Source: Streptomyces smaragdinus (GTDB lineage Bacteria; Actinomycetota; Actinomycetes; Streptomycetales; Streptomycetaceae). From it: a stretch of 64,000 bases of DNA. The notes beneath the pieces are model-generated. The model saw nothing but the letters and a program-made list of their open reading frames with translations, was not told where the DNA came from and did no database searches. The position numbers and the translations under genes are program-made. The stretch covers positions 45,496 through 109,495 of the forward strand of contig NZ_WEGJ01000022.1 in the NCBI RefSeq assembly GCF_009604385.1, written 5' to 3'. Of the stretch, positions 1-7,077 are shown in pieces; position 1 is the first letter of the stretch; the number at the start of each line of letters is the position of its first letter.

Positions 1-491
1 GGCTGCGCCCCGTCTCCGCCGGCACCCCCGGCCCCGGCTCCCCGCTGCTCGCGTACCGCTGGGAGCACACCGACCGCGCCCTGGCCGACCAGCTCGCCCT
101 GGAGGCCGAGGGCTTCGACGGCACCGTTGAGCACGGCCACGCCGCCGTCCGCTTCAGCGACCCGGCGACCGGCGCCGACGTGCTGCCGACCCTCCGCGCC
201 GAGATGCACCGCGTCGCCTCCGGCACCGAGACCGCGCCGGTCCGCGAGACGGGCTCCTCCGTCTACCAGGTCTTCGACGGCTCCGGCACCGTCACCGTCG
301 GGGACACCTCGTGGTCCGTCACCCGCGGCGACCTGTTCGCCGTGCCGTCCTGGCAGCCCTTCTCGGTGCGCTCCGAGGCCGGCACCTCCGACTCCGACTC
401 CGGCGCCCTGGACCTCTTCCGGTTCTCCGACGCGCCCGTCTTTGAAGCCCTGCGGCTCGACCGCACCCAGGTGGAAGGAAACCCCCGATGA
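1..491 (+). CDS. Gentisate 1,2-dioxygenase, C-terminal part (5' end outside window)
   Basis: The reading frame is open from the first bases and ends at TGA 489-491. About 163 residues are visible. The last 100 form a cupin barrel (VYQVFDGSGTVTVGD, then RGDLFAVPSWQPFSV), as in the C-terminal cupin of bicupin gentisate dioxygenases. These cytoplasmic iron enzymes open the gentisate ring to maleylpyruvate. The next three genes encode the remaining steps and the hydroxylase that makes gentisate, which supports the call. The stop overlaps the next start (ATGA), so translation is coupled. Another bicupin dioxygenase, such as a salicylate or 1-hydroxy-2-naphthoate dioxygenase, cannot be excluded from the C-terminus alone. 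Confidence 0.85.
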   Translation, partial: LRPVSAGTPGPGSPLLAYRWEHTDRALADQLALEAEGFDGTVEHGHAAVRFSDPATGADVLPTLRAEMHRVASGTETAPVRETGSSVYQVFDGSGTVTVGDTSWSVTRGDLFAVPSWQPFSVRSEAGTSDSDSGALDLFRFSDAPVFEALRLDRTQVEGNPR

Positions 492-1336
492 AGCTCGCCA
501 CCCTGCGCACCACCGACGGCACTCGCGCCGTCCGCCTCGACGGCGAGGTTCTCGTCGATCTCGGCGCCCCCGACCTGGGCGCGCTGCTCGCCCAGGAGGA
601 CTGGGCCGCGAAGGCCGCCGCCGTCACCGCGGCGAACGCCACCACCTACCCCGTCGAGGGCGCCGACTTTGCCCCCGTGGTGCCGAACCCCTCCAAGATC
701 GTGTGCGTCGGTCTGAACTACCGCAACCACATCCAGGAGATGGGCCGCGACCTGCCGGAGCACCCCACCCTGTTCGCCAAGTTCGCCGACTCGCTGATCG
801 GCGCGAACGACGACATCGTGCGTCCCGCCGAGACCGAGAAGTTCGACTGGGAGGTCGAGCTCGCCCTCGTCGTCGGCGCCCCGGTGCGCCGCGCCACCGG
901 CGCCGAGGCCGAGCAGGCGATCGCCGGCTTCACCGTGCTCAACGACATCACCTGCCGCGACTGGCAGTTCCGCACCCGCGAGTGGCTGCAGGGCAAGACC
1001 TGGGACTCCACCACCCCCGTCGGCCCCTACCTCGTCACCCCCGACGAGCTGCCCGGCGGCGTCCGCCCCTCCCTCGACGTCAAGCTGATCGTCGACGGCG
1101 AGGTCATGCAGTCCGACTCCACCGGCGACCTGCTCTTCGACCCCGTCGCCCTGGTCGAGTACGTCTCCACGATGATCCGCCTGAACCCCGGCGACATCAT
1201 CGCCACCGGCACCCCCGGCGGCGTCGGCCACGCCCGCAAGCCCGAGCGCTACCTGGTGGGCGGCGAGACGGTCGTCACCCAGATCGAGGGCATCGGCCGG
1301 CTGGAGAACACCGTGGCCAAGGAGGCCGCGGCCTGA
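488..1336 (+). CDS. Fumarylacetoacetate hydrolase family protein, probable fumarylpyruvate hydrolase
   Basis: A 282-residue protein of the FAH family. It carries the family core: KIVCVGLNYRNHIQEMG near residue 60, an acidic metal-binding segment (FDWEVELALVVG) near 120, and NPGDIIATGTPGGVGHARKP near 245. The gentisate context points to cleavage of fumarylpyruvate to fumarate and pyruvate. The start ATG overlaps the stop of the dioxygenase gene. The stop TGA shares its last base with the next ATG, so the three genes form one tightly coupled unit. Related enzymes act on acylpyruvates or 2-hydroxyhepta-2,4-dienedioate, so the exact substrate is inferred from the neighbours. Confidence 0.88.
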   Translation: MKLATLRTTDGTRAVRLDGEVLVDLGAPDLGALLAQEDWAAKAAAVTAANATTYPVEGADFAPVVPNPSKIVCVGLNYRNHIQEMGRDLPEHPTLFAKFADSLIGANDDIVRPAETEKFDWEVELALVVGAPVRRATGAEAEQAIAGFTVLNDITCRDWQFRTREWLQGKTWDSTTPVGPYLVTPDELPGGVRPSLDVKLIVDGEVMQSDSTGDLLFDPVALVEYVSTMIRLNPGDIIATGTPGGVGHARKPERYLVGGETVVTQIEGIGRLENTVAKEAAA

Positions 1337-2043
1337 TGGCCCGTACGTTCGAGGACGCGCGCGCCTGGGCGAGCGCCGGCACCGGGCTGATGCTGAAGGC
1401 CGCCGAGGCCGACGACACCGGCTTCGCCGCGCCCAGCGCGCTCCCCGGCTGGAGCCGCGCCCATGTGGCGGCGCACGTCGCCGCCAACGCCGAGGCCCTG
1501 TGCAACCTCGTGCACTGGGCCGCCACCGGCGAGCGCACCCCGATGTACGCCTCCCCCGAGGAGCGTGCCGCCGGCATCGAACGCGGGCGCAAGCTGCCCG
1601 CCGCCGAGCTGACGGCGTGGCTGCGCGCCTCCGCCGAACGGCTCGACGCAGGGATGGCCGCCCTCACCGACGGGCAGTGGCAGCGCGAGGTCGTCACCGC
1701 CCAGGGCCGCACCGTCCCCGCGACCGAGCTGCCCTGGATGCGCTCCCGCGAGGTCTGCGTGCACGCCGTCGACCTGGCGACCGGCGTCACCTTCGCCGAC
1801 CTCCCGGCCGGCTTCCTCGCCGCCCTGTGCGACGACGTCGTGGCCAAGCGCGCCGCCGCCCCCGGCCCGGCCGTGCACCTCACGGCATCGGACACCGGCG
1901 CCGGCTGGGAGCTCCCCGGCGAGGGCGAGCCCACCCGCGTCACCGGCGAACTGCACCGCATCACCGCCTACCTCACCGGACGCGACACGGACCTGCGCAC
2001 GGCCGGGGGCGCCCCCGCCCCCGAGCTCGGCCCCTGGCTCTGA
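1336..2043 (+). CDS. Mycothiol-dependent maleylpyruvate isomerase
   Basis: 235 residues, close to the size of the Corynebacterium glutamicum enzyme. The N-terminal DinB-like four-helix domain shows LPGWSRAHVAAHVA near residues 36-49 and a downstream REVCVHAVDL segment. These supply the His, Glu and His metal-ligand pattern of the mycothiol-dependent isomerases. The enzyme converts maleylpyruvate to fumarylpyruvate with mycothiol as cofactor, so the host should be an actinobacterium. It sits between the ring-cleavage dioxygenase and hydrolase genes and the hydroxylase gene. A much longer frame-open reading begins upstream. The ATG at 1336, overlapping the previous stop, is clearly the gene start. 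Confidence 0.9.
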   Translation: MARTFEDARAWASAGTGLMLKAAEADDTGFAAPSALPGWSRAHVAAHVAANAEALCNLVHWAATGERTPMYASPEERAAGIERGRKLPAAELTAWLRASAERLDAGMAALTDGQWQREVVTAQGRTVPATELPWMRSREVCVHAVDLATGVTFADLPAGFLAALCDDVVAKRAAAPGPAVHLTASDTGAGWELPGEGEPTRVTGELHRITAYLTGRDTDLRTAGGAPAPELGPWL

Positions 2044-2074
2044 TCCGCCGCCCGGACACGAAGGAAACAGCACA

Positions 2075-3367
2075 ATGAACAACGGACCCACCCCCGCCGG
2101 CCGGCCGGACGTCATCGTCGTCGGCGGCGGCATCGGCGGCCTCAGCACCGCCTTCGCCCTCTCCCGCCAGGGCCTGAAGGTGCGCGTGCTCGAGCAGGCC
2201 CCGGAGTACGGCGAGGTCGGCGCCGGCCTGCAGATCGCCCCCAACTGCACCCGGATCCTCGACGAGTACGGTCTGCTCGACGAGGCCAAGTCCCTCGGTG
2301 TCCTCCCCGAGAACATGGTGATGCGCGACGCCCTGGACTCCCGTGAGCTGACCCGGCTGGACCTGCGCGACCTGGAGCGCCGCTACGGCTTCCCGTACAT
2401 GGTCATCCACCGCAGCGACCTGCACGCGATCTTCCTGCGGGCCTGCCGGCGGGCCGGGGTCGAGCTGCTCAACGACCAGGTCGTCGTCGGCTACGAGAAC
2501 ACCGACGGCGGCGCGCAGGTGACGCTGGCCGACGGCCGGGTCGAGTCGGCGCCGCTGGTCGTTGCCGCCGACGGGCTGAAGTCCGTGGCCCGCCGCGACC
2601 TGATCGGCGACGACGTCGTCAGCTCCTCGTACGTCGCCTACCGGGCGGCCGTACCGTTCGAGCAGGTCAAGGACAACAACGTCGCCGAGAAGGACGTCAC
2701 CGTCTTCGTCGGCCCGCGCCGCCACTTCGTGCAGTACGGTCTGCGCGGCGGCGAGATGTTCAACCAGGTCGCCGTCTTCGAGTCGCCCAAGGCACTCGCC
2801 GGCGAGGAGGACTGGGGCACCCCGGACGAGCTGGACGCCGCCTTCGAGGGCTCCTGCGAGACGGTCACCAAGGGCATCCCGCTGATGTGGCGCGACCGCT
2901 GGTGGCGGATGTTCGACCGCGACCCGATCGAGACCTGGGTGCACGGCCGTATCGCCCTCCTCGGCGACGCCGCCCACCCGCCGCTGCAGTACATGGCGCA
3001 GGGCGCGGTCATGGCGATCGAGGACGGCTGGGTGCTCGCGAAGCACTACGCCCGCGTCGCCGCGGCGGCCCCGCAGGGCGCCGAGCCGGACTGGGACGGC
3101 GCGCTCGCCGCGTACGAGGCGGTCCGGGTCGAGCACTGCGACCGCATCCAGACCACCGCCCGCGCCTGGGGCAAGCTGTGGCACCTGGACGGCGAGGAGC
3201 GGCTGCAGCGCAACGCGATCCTCGGGGCGCGCGACACGTACGACTACGGCTTCACCGACTGGGTGTACGGGCCGACGGCCCTGACCCCGGACGAGGAGCC
3301 GGCCATGTTCGAGCCGATCCCGCTGGACTCGGCCGTCGTCGGGGAGCCGCTGAGCGACGCCGCCTGA
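2075..3367 (+). CDS. FAD-dependent 3-hydroxybenzoate 6-monooxygenase
   Basis: 430 residues, a group A flavoprotein monooxygenase. The N-terminus has the Rossmann fingerprint VVGGGIGGLSTAFALSRQG at residues 11-29. The second FAD motif is GDAAHPPLQYMAQGA near residue 297; the PLQYMAQGA extension is typical of 3-hydroxybenzoate 6-hydroxylases and salicylate hydroxylases. NAD(P)H-dependent para-hydroxylation of 3-hydroxybenzoate gives gentisate, the substrate of the dioxygenase at the left edge. The gene starts 31 bases after the isomerase gene, with GAAGGAAAC as ribosome binding site. Salicylate hydroxylase is the main alternative, but the gentisate-cleaving neighbours favour a gentisate-forming enzyme. 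Confidence 0.88.
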   Translation: MNNGPTPAGRPDVIVVGGGIGGLSTAFALSRQGLKVRVLEQAPEYGEVGAGLQIAPNCTRILDEYGLLDEAKSLGVLPENMVMRDALDSRELTRLDLRDLERRYGFPYMVIHRSDLHAIFLRACRRAGVELLNDQVVVGYENTDGGAQVTLADGRVESAPLVVAADGLKSVARRDLIGDDVVSSSYVAYRAAVPFEQVKDNNVAEKDVTVFVGPRRHFVQYGLRGGEMFNQVAVFESPKALAGEEDWGTPDELDAAFEGSCETVTKGIPLMWRDRWWRMFDRDPIETWVHGRIALLGDAAHPPLQYMAQGAVMAIEDGWVLAKHYARVAAAAPQGAEPDWDGALAAYEAVRVEHCDRIQTTARAWGKLWHLDGEERLQRNAILGARDTYDYGFTDWVYGPTALTPDEEPAMFEPIPLDSAVVGEPLSDAA

Positions 3368-3410
3368 GGGTGCCACCGGACCCCGGTCGGTCCGTTGTCC
3401 GGCTGGGGGT

Positions 3411-3428
3411 CCGGGGGTTATCCCCCGG
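3411..3428 (+). terminator. Short stem-loop after the gentisate operon
   Basis: CCGGGGG and CCCCCGG pair around a TTAT loop, 44 bases after the monooxygenase stop and just before the next promoter-like hexamer. There is no U-tract, as is usual in Streptomyces. Confidence 0.4.
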
Positions 3429-3438
3429 GAGTGAGCAG

Positions 3439-3444
3439 TACGCT
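3439..3444 (+). promoter_or_regulatory. Possible -10 hexamer TACGCT of a leaderless transcript
   Basis: TACGCT matches TANNNT and lies 8 bases upstream of the ATG at 3453. That spacing would start the mRNA at or next to the start codon. The gene has no evident Shine-Dalgarno sequence. No -35 element is obvious. Confidence 0.4.
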
Positions 3445-3452
3445 GCGGCCCC

Positions 3453-4406
3453 ATGCAGCGGACACGCCTCGACCTCGCCCGGATCAGGGCGGCCCGCCGG
3501 GTCATCGACCCGGTCTTCCTCGACACCCCGCTCTATCGCTGCCCCGCGCTGGAACCGGTCCTCGGCTGCTCCGTGAGCGTCAAGCTGGAGACCGCCAACC
3601 CGGTGCGCAGCTTCAAGGCCCGCGGTACCGAGCTCGTCGCGAGCATGCTCGCCGAGCACGGTCCGCGGGCCCTGGTGTGTGCCAGCGCGGGCAATCTGGG
3701 GCAGGCCCTCGCCTGGTCCGGGCGCTCCCGCGGGCTCGACGTCACGGTGGTCGCCTCCCGCCACGCCCCCGCCGCCAAGCTGGACCGCATACGTGCCTTC
3801 GGCGCCCAGCTGGAGCTGGTGGACGGCGACTTCGAGGCCGCCCGGGAGCGGGCCGTGGCCCTCGCGGACCAAGACGGCGTACGGCTGGTCGAGGACAGCC
3901 TGGACCTCGAGACCTGCGAGGGCGCGGCGACCATCGGCCTCGAGCTGGCGGAGGCGTCCTTCGACGCCGTGCTGATCGCCCTCGGCGGCGGGGCGCTGGC
4001 CACCGGCGTCGGGTACGCGCTGAAGTCCCTGGCGCCGGACACCGAGGTCGTCTGCGTACAGCCGCACGGCGCCCCGGCCATGACCCGCTCCTGGCGCGCC
4101 CGGCGGGTGATCACCACGGACTCGACGGACACCATCGCCGACGGCGTCGCGGGCCGCCGCCCCATCCCGGAGGTGCTGACCGACCTCCTCGCGACCGCCG
4201 ACGACGCCGTCCTGGTCCGCGAGGAGTCGATCGTCGCCGGCATGCGGCTGCTGCTCGACCACGCCGGACTGGTCGTCGAGCCGTCGGCCGCGCTCGGCGT
4301 GGCGGCGCTGCTGGAGGACCCGGAACGGTTCGCGGGCCGGCACGTCGTCACGATCGTCTGCGGCGGCAATGTCGACATGGCGTCCTACCGGCGCTGGGTC
4401 GGCTAG
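3453..4406 (+). CDS. PLP-dependent threonine/serine dehydratase-like enzyme
   Basis: 317 residues, fold type II PLP enzyme. The Schiff-base lysine lies in NPVRSFKARG (about residues 50-59). The phosphate-binding glycine loop is IALGGGALATG near 175. The C-terminal VEPSAALGVAALL is also typical of the family. The expected reaction is deamination of a hydroxy-amino acid such as threonine or serine to a 2-oxoacid. There is no C-terminal ACT regulatory domain, so it is more like a catabolic dehydratase than biosynthetic IlvA. Its stop overlaps the stop of the convergent gene by three bases. The physiological substrate is unknown. Confidence 0.75.
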   Translation: MQRTRLDLARIRAARRVIDPVFLDTPLYRCPALEPVLGCSVSVKLETANPVRSFKARGTELVASMLAEHGPRALVCASAGNLGQALAWSGRSRGLDVTVVASRHAPAAKLDRIRAFGAQLELVDGDFEAARERAVALADQDGVRLVEDSLDLETCEGAATIGLELAEASFDAVLIALGGGALATGVGYALKSLAPDTEVVCVQPHGAPAMTRSWRARRVITTDSTDTIADGVAGRRPIPEVLTDLLATADDAVLVREESIVAGMRLLLDHAGLVVEPSAALGVAALLEDPERFAGRHVVTIVCGGNVDMASYRRWVG

Positions 4407-5020
4407 TCCAGCAGCCCCAGATCCTCCGGCGTGTCCACGTCCTCCGGTGACGCGACGTCACCGCACTCCACCAGCGTCACCTGGGCCGCATGAGCGCGCA
4501 GGAAGTCACGGGCGCCCCGGTCGTCCCGGGCCGCGCCGGTGACTTCCGGCCAGTGGCGGCGGGCGAAGAGCACCGGATGGCCGCGTTCCCCGTCGTACGC
4601 GGCGGCGGCCAGCGAGGCGCCCGCGCGGTGCGCGGCGATCAGCCGGGCGACCGCCTCGGAGCCGATGCGTGGCTGGTCGACCAGCATCACCAGCGCCGCC
4701 CCGGCGTCCGTCGCGGTGAGTGAGGCCAGACCCACACGCAGCGAACCGCCCATCCCGCGCGCCCAGTCCGCGTTGACGACGACCCGGCATCCGTCAAGCC
4801 GCGTCCGCCGGTTCACCTCGTCCGCGTCCGCCCCCAGCACCACGTGCAGCGGTGCGCAGCCACCGGCCCGCATGATCTCGGCCGTCCGCTCCACGAGCGG
4901 CTGCCCACCCATGCTGAGCAGGGCTTTCGGCCGGCCGCCCAGCCGCCGGCCGCCGCCCGCGGCGAGCAGCAGACCGGCCACGACCGGGCCGGATTCGATC
5001 GTTCCGTTCGGCGGATTCAT
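4403..5020 (-). CDS. MobA/MocA-like nucleotidyltransferase
   Basis: 205 residues from the ATG at 5020. The N-terminus carries the NTP-binding loop GLLLAAGGGRRLGGRPKALL of the MobA-like NTP_transf_3 family. DQPRIGSEAVARLIAAHRAG follows in mid-protein, then the GHPVLFARRHW segment. Members such as MocA add CMP or GMP to molybdopterin for xanthine dehydrogenase-type enzymes. The allantoin (purine breakdown) genes close by fit that role, but this is inference. The frame is open further upstream to 5095; the ATG before NPPNGTIESG was chosen because the conserved domain starts shortly after it. Confidence 0.7.
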   Translation of the reverse strand: MNPPNGTIESGPVVAGLLLAAGGGRRLGGRPKALLSMGGQPLVERTAEIMRAGGCAPLHVVLGADADEVNRRTRLDGCRVVVNADWARGMGGSLRVGLASLTATDAGAALVMLVDQPRIGSEAVARLIAAHRAGASLAAAAYDGERGHPVLFARRHWPEVTGAARDDRGARDFLRAHAAQVTLVECGDVASPEDVDTPEDLGLLD

Positions 5021-5131
5021 CTCAATATCCCGGGGTGTGTAGCGGGTGGACGCGAAAGTGGCGTTAACTGATCCGCGGCCCTCGCGACTGACCAACGCGG
5101 CGGCCGCCGGTCAGGGCAAGGGGGATGGTCA

Positions 5132-5524
5132 GTGGTAAAGGATCGTACGGGCGCCGTGCCCGTGGACAGTGCCGCGGTGGAGCCGAAGGATGCCGCGGTG
5201 GCAGGTGCAGTCGACGTGGATCAGGTGTCCACGTCACCGATCGAGGATCCGCGCGTCGAGGCGCTGGCGACAGCCGTCTGCCGGCTGCGCCGGGAGCTCG
5301 CCGGATACCAGGCGTGCCTCAGTGACCGGTCGGTCGCCGAGGACGCCCTGGGCGAGCTCGCCGCCATGGCGCACACCGGGAGCCCCGAGGTCCCCCGGCT
5401 GCGCCGCGCACTGCTGGCGGTGGCCGGCGCGCTCGGTTCGGTGAGCGCGCTCGCCGTGCCGGTGTCCCGCTTACGGGAGGTGATCGACCTGTTCGGGGCC
5501 GAGCCCTCGCAGCCGCGGGACTGA
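5132..5524 (+). CDS. Small conserved hypothetical protein with a TTA codon
   Basis: 130 residues, starting at GTG 5132 with AGGGGGA about eight bases upstream. I do not recognise a characterised family. It resembles small Streptomyces proteins of the DUF5955 kind, from memory only. After an Ala/Val/Asp-rich stretch, residues 45-120 look helical and contain LRRELAGYQACLSDRSVAED and a short hydrophobic stretch (AVAGALGSVSALAVPVSRL). A TTA leucine codon lies at 5471-5473, which would make translation depend on the bldA tRNA. It could be developmentally controlled. Confidence 0.6.
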   Translation: MVKDRTGAVPVDSAAVEPKDAAVAGAVDVDQVSTSPIEDPRVEALATAVCRLRRELAGYQACLSDRSVAEDALGELAAMAHTGSPEVPRLRRALLAVAGALGSVSALAVPVSRLREVIDLFGAEPSQPRD

Positions 5525-5531
5525 AAGGGAG

Positions 5532-6080
5532 TCAGGGCCGGTCGCGTCCCCATGTCTGGAGGGCGAACGACCGGCCCTTCTCCGTGCCCTCGATCAGCGG
5601 TACGTCCAGCAGCCGGAAGCCCGACGACCGCGCCACGCCCACGCTGCCGGCGTTCTCCGACTCCAGCTCCAGCACCAGCGACGGCGCCCCGAGCTCCGCG
5701 AAGGCGTACGCCGCGACGACCCGCACCGCCCGCGACGCCAGCCCCTGCCCGCGGTGGGCGGCGCCGACGGAGTAGCCGATCTCCAGCGTCCCCGGGTCCT
5801 GCCCCTCGTGCCGGGATCGCATGATCAGCACCTCGCCCAGCGGCTCGCCGCCGCCGCGGGTGATCGCCAGCTGGATCGTCCGGCCCTCGGCCCGGTAGCC
5901 GCGTGAACGGGTGAGATACGCCCGCGCCGCCGCCTCGTCGAACGGCGAGACCAGCGGCGTCCAGTACGCCACGTCGGGGTCGTCCATCAGCGTCCGCAGC
6001 ACCGGCAGATCGGCGTCCGTCCACTCGCGCAGGACCAGGTCCTCGCCGGCGAGTTCGACGCCGGAGGGGAACGCGCTCAT
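5532..6080 (-). CDS. GNAT family N-acetyltransferase
   Basis: 182 residues, RimJ/RimL-like GNAT fold. Visible elements are the beta4 strand GTLEIGYSVG, the acetyl-CoA loop HRGQGLASRAV (about residues 115-125) and the late ELESENAGSVGVARSSGFR segment. It transfers an acetyl group from acetyl-CoA to an amine; the target is unknown. Its ATG overlaps the allR stop (ATGA at 6077-6080), so it should be co-translated with the allantoin repressor, an arrangement worth noting. A longer open frame upstream lies inside allR and is not the gene. Confidence 0.82.
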   Translation of the reverse strand: MSAFPSGVELAGEDLVLREWTDADLPVLRTLMDDPDVAYWTPLVSPFDEAAARAYLTRSRGYRAEGRTIQLAITRGGGEPLGEVLIMRSRHEGQDPGTLEIGYSVGAAHRGQGLASRAVRVVAAYAFAELGAPSLVLELESENAGSVGVARSSGFRLLDVPLIEGTEKGRSFALQTWGRDRP

Positions 6081-6856
6081 GCCGTCGCCCCGTTCGTGTC
6101 GGCCAGCGACCGGGACAGCTCCCGCGCCACCTGCTGCAGTACCGGGACGATCCTCTCGGTCGTCGCGTCGGTCACCCGGCCCGCCGGCCCGGAGACCGAC
6201 AGCGCCGCCCTGGTCGGCGCGTCCGGCACCGCCACGGCCAGACACCGCACGCCGATCTCCTGCTCGTTGTCGTCCACCGCGTAGCCCTCGCGCCGCACCC
6301 GGGCCAGCGCGTCCAGGAAAGCGTCCGGGGTGGTGATGGTCCGCTCGGTCGCGGCCGGCATGCCGGTACGGGCCAGCAGCGCCCGTACGTCCTCCTCCGG
6401 GGTGTCGGCGAGCAGTGCCTTGCCCACGCCCGTGGAGTGCGGCAGCACCCGGCGGCCGACCTCGGTGAACATCCGCATGGAGTGCCGCGAGGGCACCTGC
6501 GCCACGTACACCACCTCGTCGCCGTCGAGCAGCGCCATGTTCGCCGTCTCGCCGGTCTCCTCCACCAGCCGCGCCAGATACGGCCGCGCCCAGGTGCCCA
6601 GCAGCCGGGCGGAGCTTTCGCCGAGGCGGATCAGCCGGGGGCCCAGCGCGTACCGGCGGTTGGTCTGCTGGCGGACGTAACCGCAGGCCACCAGGGTGCG
6701 CATCAGGCGGTGGATGGTCGGCAGGGGCAGTCCGCTGCTGGCCGACAGCTCGCTGAGGCCGACCTCGCCGCCCGCGTCGGCCATGCGCTCGAGCAGGTCG
6801 AACGCACGCTCAAGGGACTGCACGCCGCCGCCTGCGGCGGACTTGGGCTCGGCCAC
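6077..6856 (-). CDS. allR: IclR-family regulator of allantoin catabolism (AllR)
   Basis: 259 residues from GTG 6856, preceded by AGGAAAGGA. The N-terminal winged helix spans about residues 14-75 (SLERAFDLLERMA, then GLPLPTIHRLMRTLVACGYV). The IclR effector domain follows, with LPHSTGVGKALLA near 145 and a conserved-type segment DDNEQEIGVRCLAV near 205. The divergent neighbours are allantoinase and allantoicase. This matches AllR of Streptomyces coelicolor, which represses the allantoin genes until a purine-degradation intermediate (allantoate or glyoxylate type) releases it. Palindromic sites in the 221-bp shared intergenic region are candidate operators. An acetyltransferase gene is coupled downstream. 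Confidence 0.88.
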   Translation of the reverse strand: MAEPKSAAGGGVQSLERAFDLLERMADAGGEVGLSELSASSGLPLPTIHRLMRTLVACGYVRQQTNRRYALGPRLIRLGESSARLLGTWARPYLARLVEETGETANMALLDGDEVVYVAQVPSRHSMRMFTEVGRRVLPHSTGVGKALLADTPEEDVRALLARTGMPAATERTITTPDAFLDALARVRREGYAVDDNEQEIGVRCLAVAVPDAPTRAALSVSGPAGRVTDATTERIVPVLQQVARELSRSLADTNGATA

Positions 6857-6919
6857 GTCTGTTGATCCTTTCCTGGCAGGTAGCTGGAGCTTACCGGCCG
6901 GAATCACCCTTCCGGTATG

Positions 6920-6931
6920 TGGAATCGTCCA
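6920..6931. promoter_or_regulatory. IclR-type palindrome TGGA-ATCG-TCCA
   Basis: A 12-bp inverted repeat (TGGAATCGTCCA), 64 bases upstream of the allR GTG. IclR proteins commonly bind imperfect palindromes of this kind, so it may serve allR autoregulation. Not tested. Confidence 0.45.
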
Positions 6932-7000
6932 ATCCGCCGCCGCGCGGACCATGCGGACGGCGCGGGGCTGTTGACGGCCGGGGGAGGGGAGGTGAGACTC

Positions 7001-7032
7001 CGTTCAACAGATCCGTTCAACAGATCGTTGAA
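7001..7032. promoter_or_regulatory. Candidate AllR operator: 13-bp tandem repeat plus palindrome before allB
   Basis: CGTTCAACAGATC occurs twice head to tail at 7001-7013 and 7014-7026. The second copy runs into GTTGAA, giving the palindrome TTCAAC-AGATC-GTTGAA at 7016-7032. It lies 45 bases before the allB start, where a repressor would block transcription. The divergent IclR gene is the obvious binding partner. Confidence 0.6.
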
Positions 7033-7077
7033 GTCTACGTCCTGTCGCCGGGACAGCCGAAGCCGGGAAGGGGAACC

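Noticed and set aside
127..2043. A 638-codon plus-strand reading running across three genes
   Set aside because: Only its last 235 codons (from ATG 1336) encode a recognisable protein. The rest is an Arg/Pro-rich shadow of the dioxygenase and hydrolase genes.
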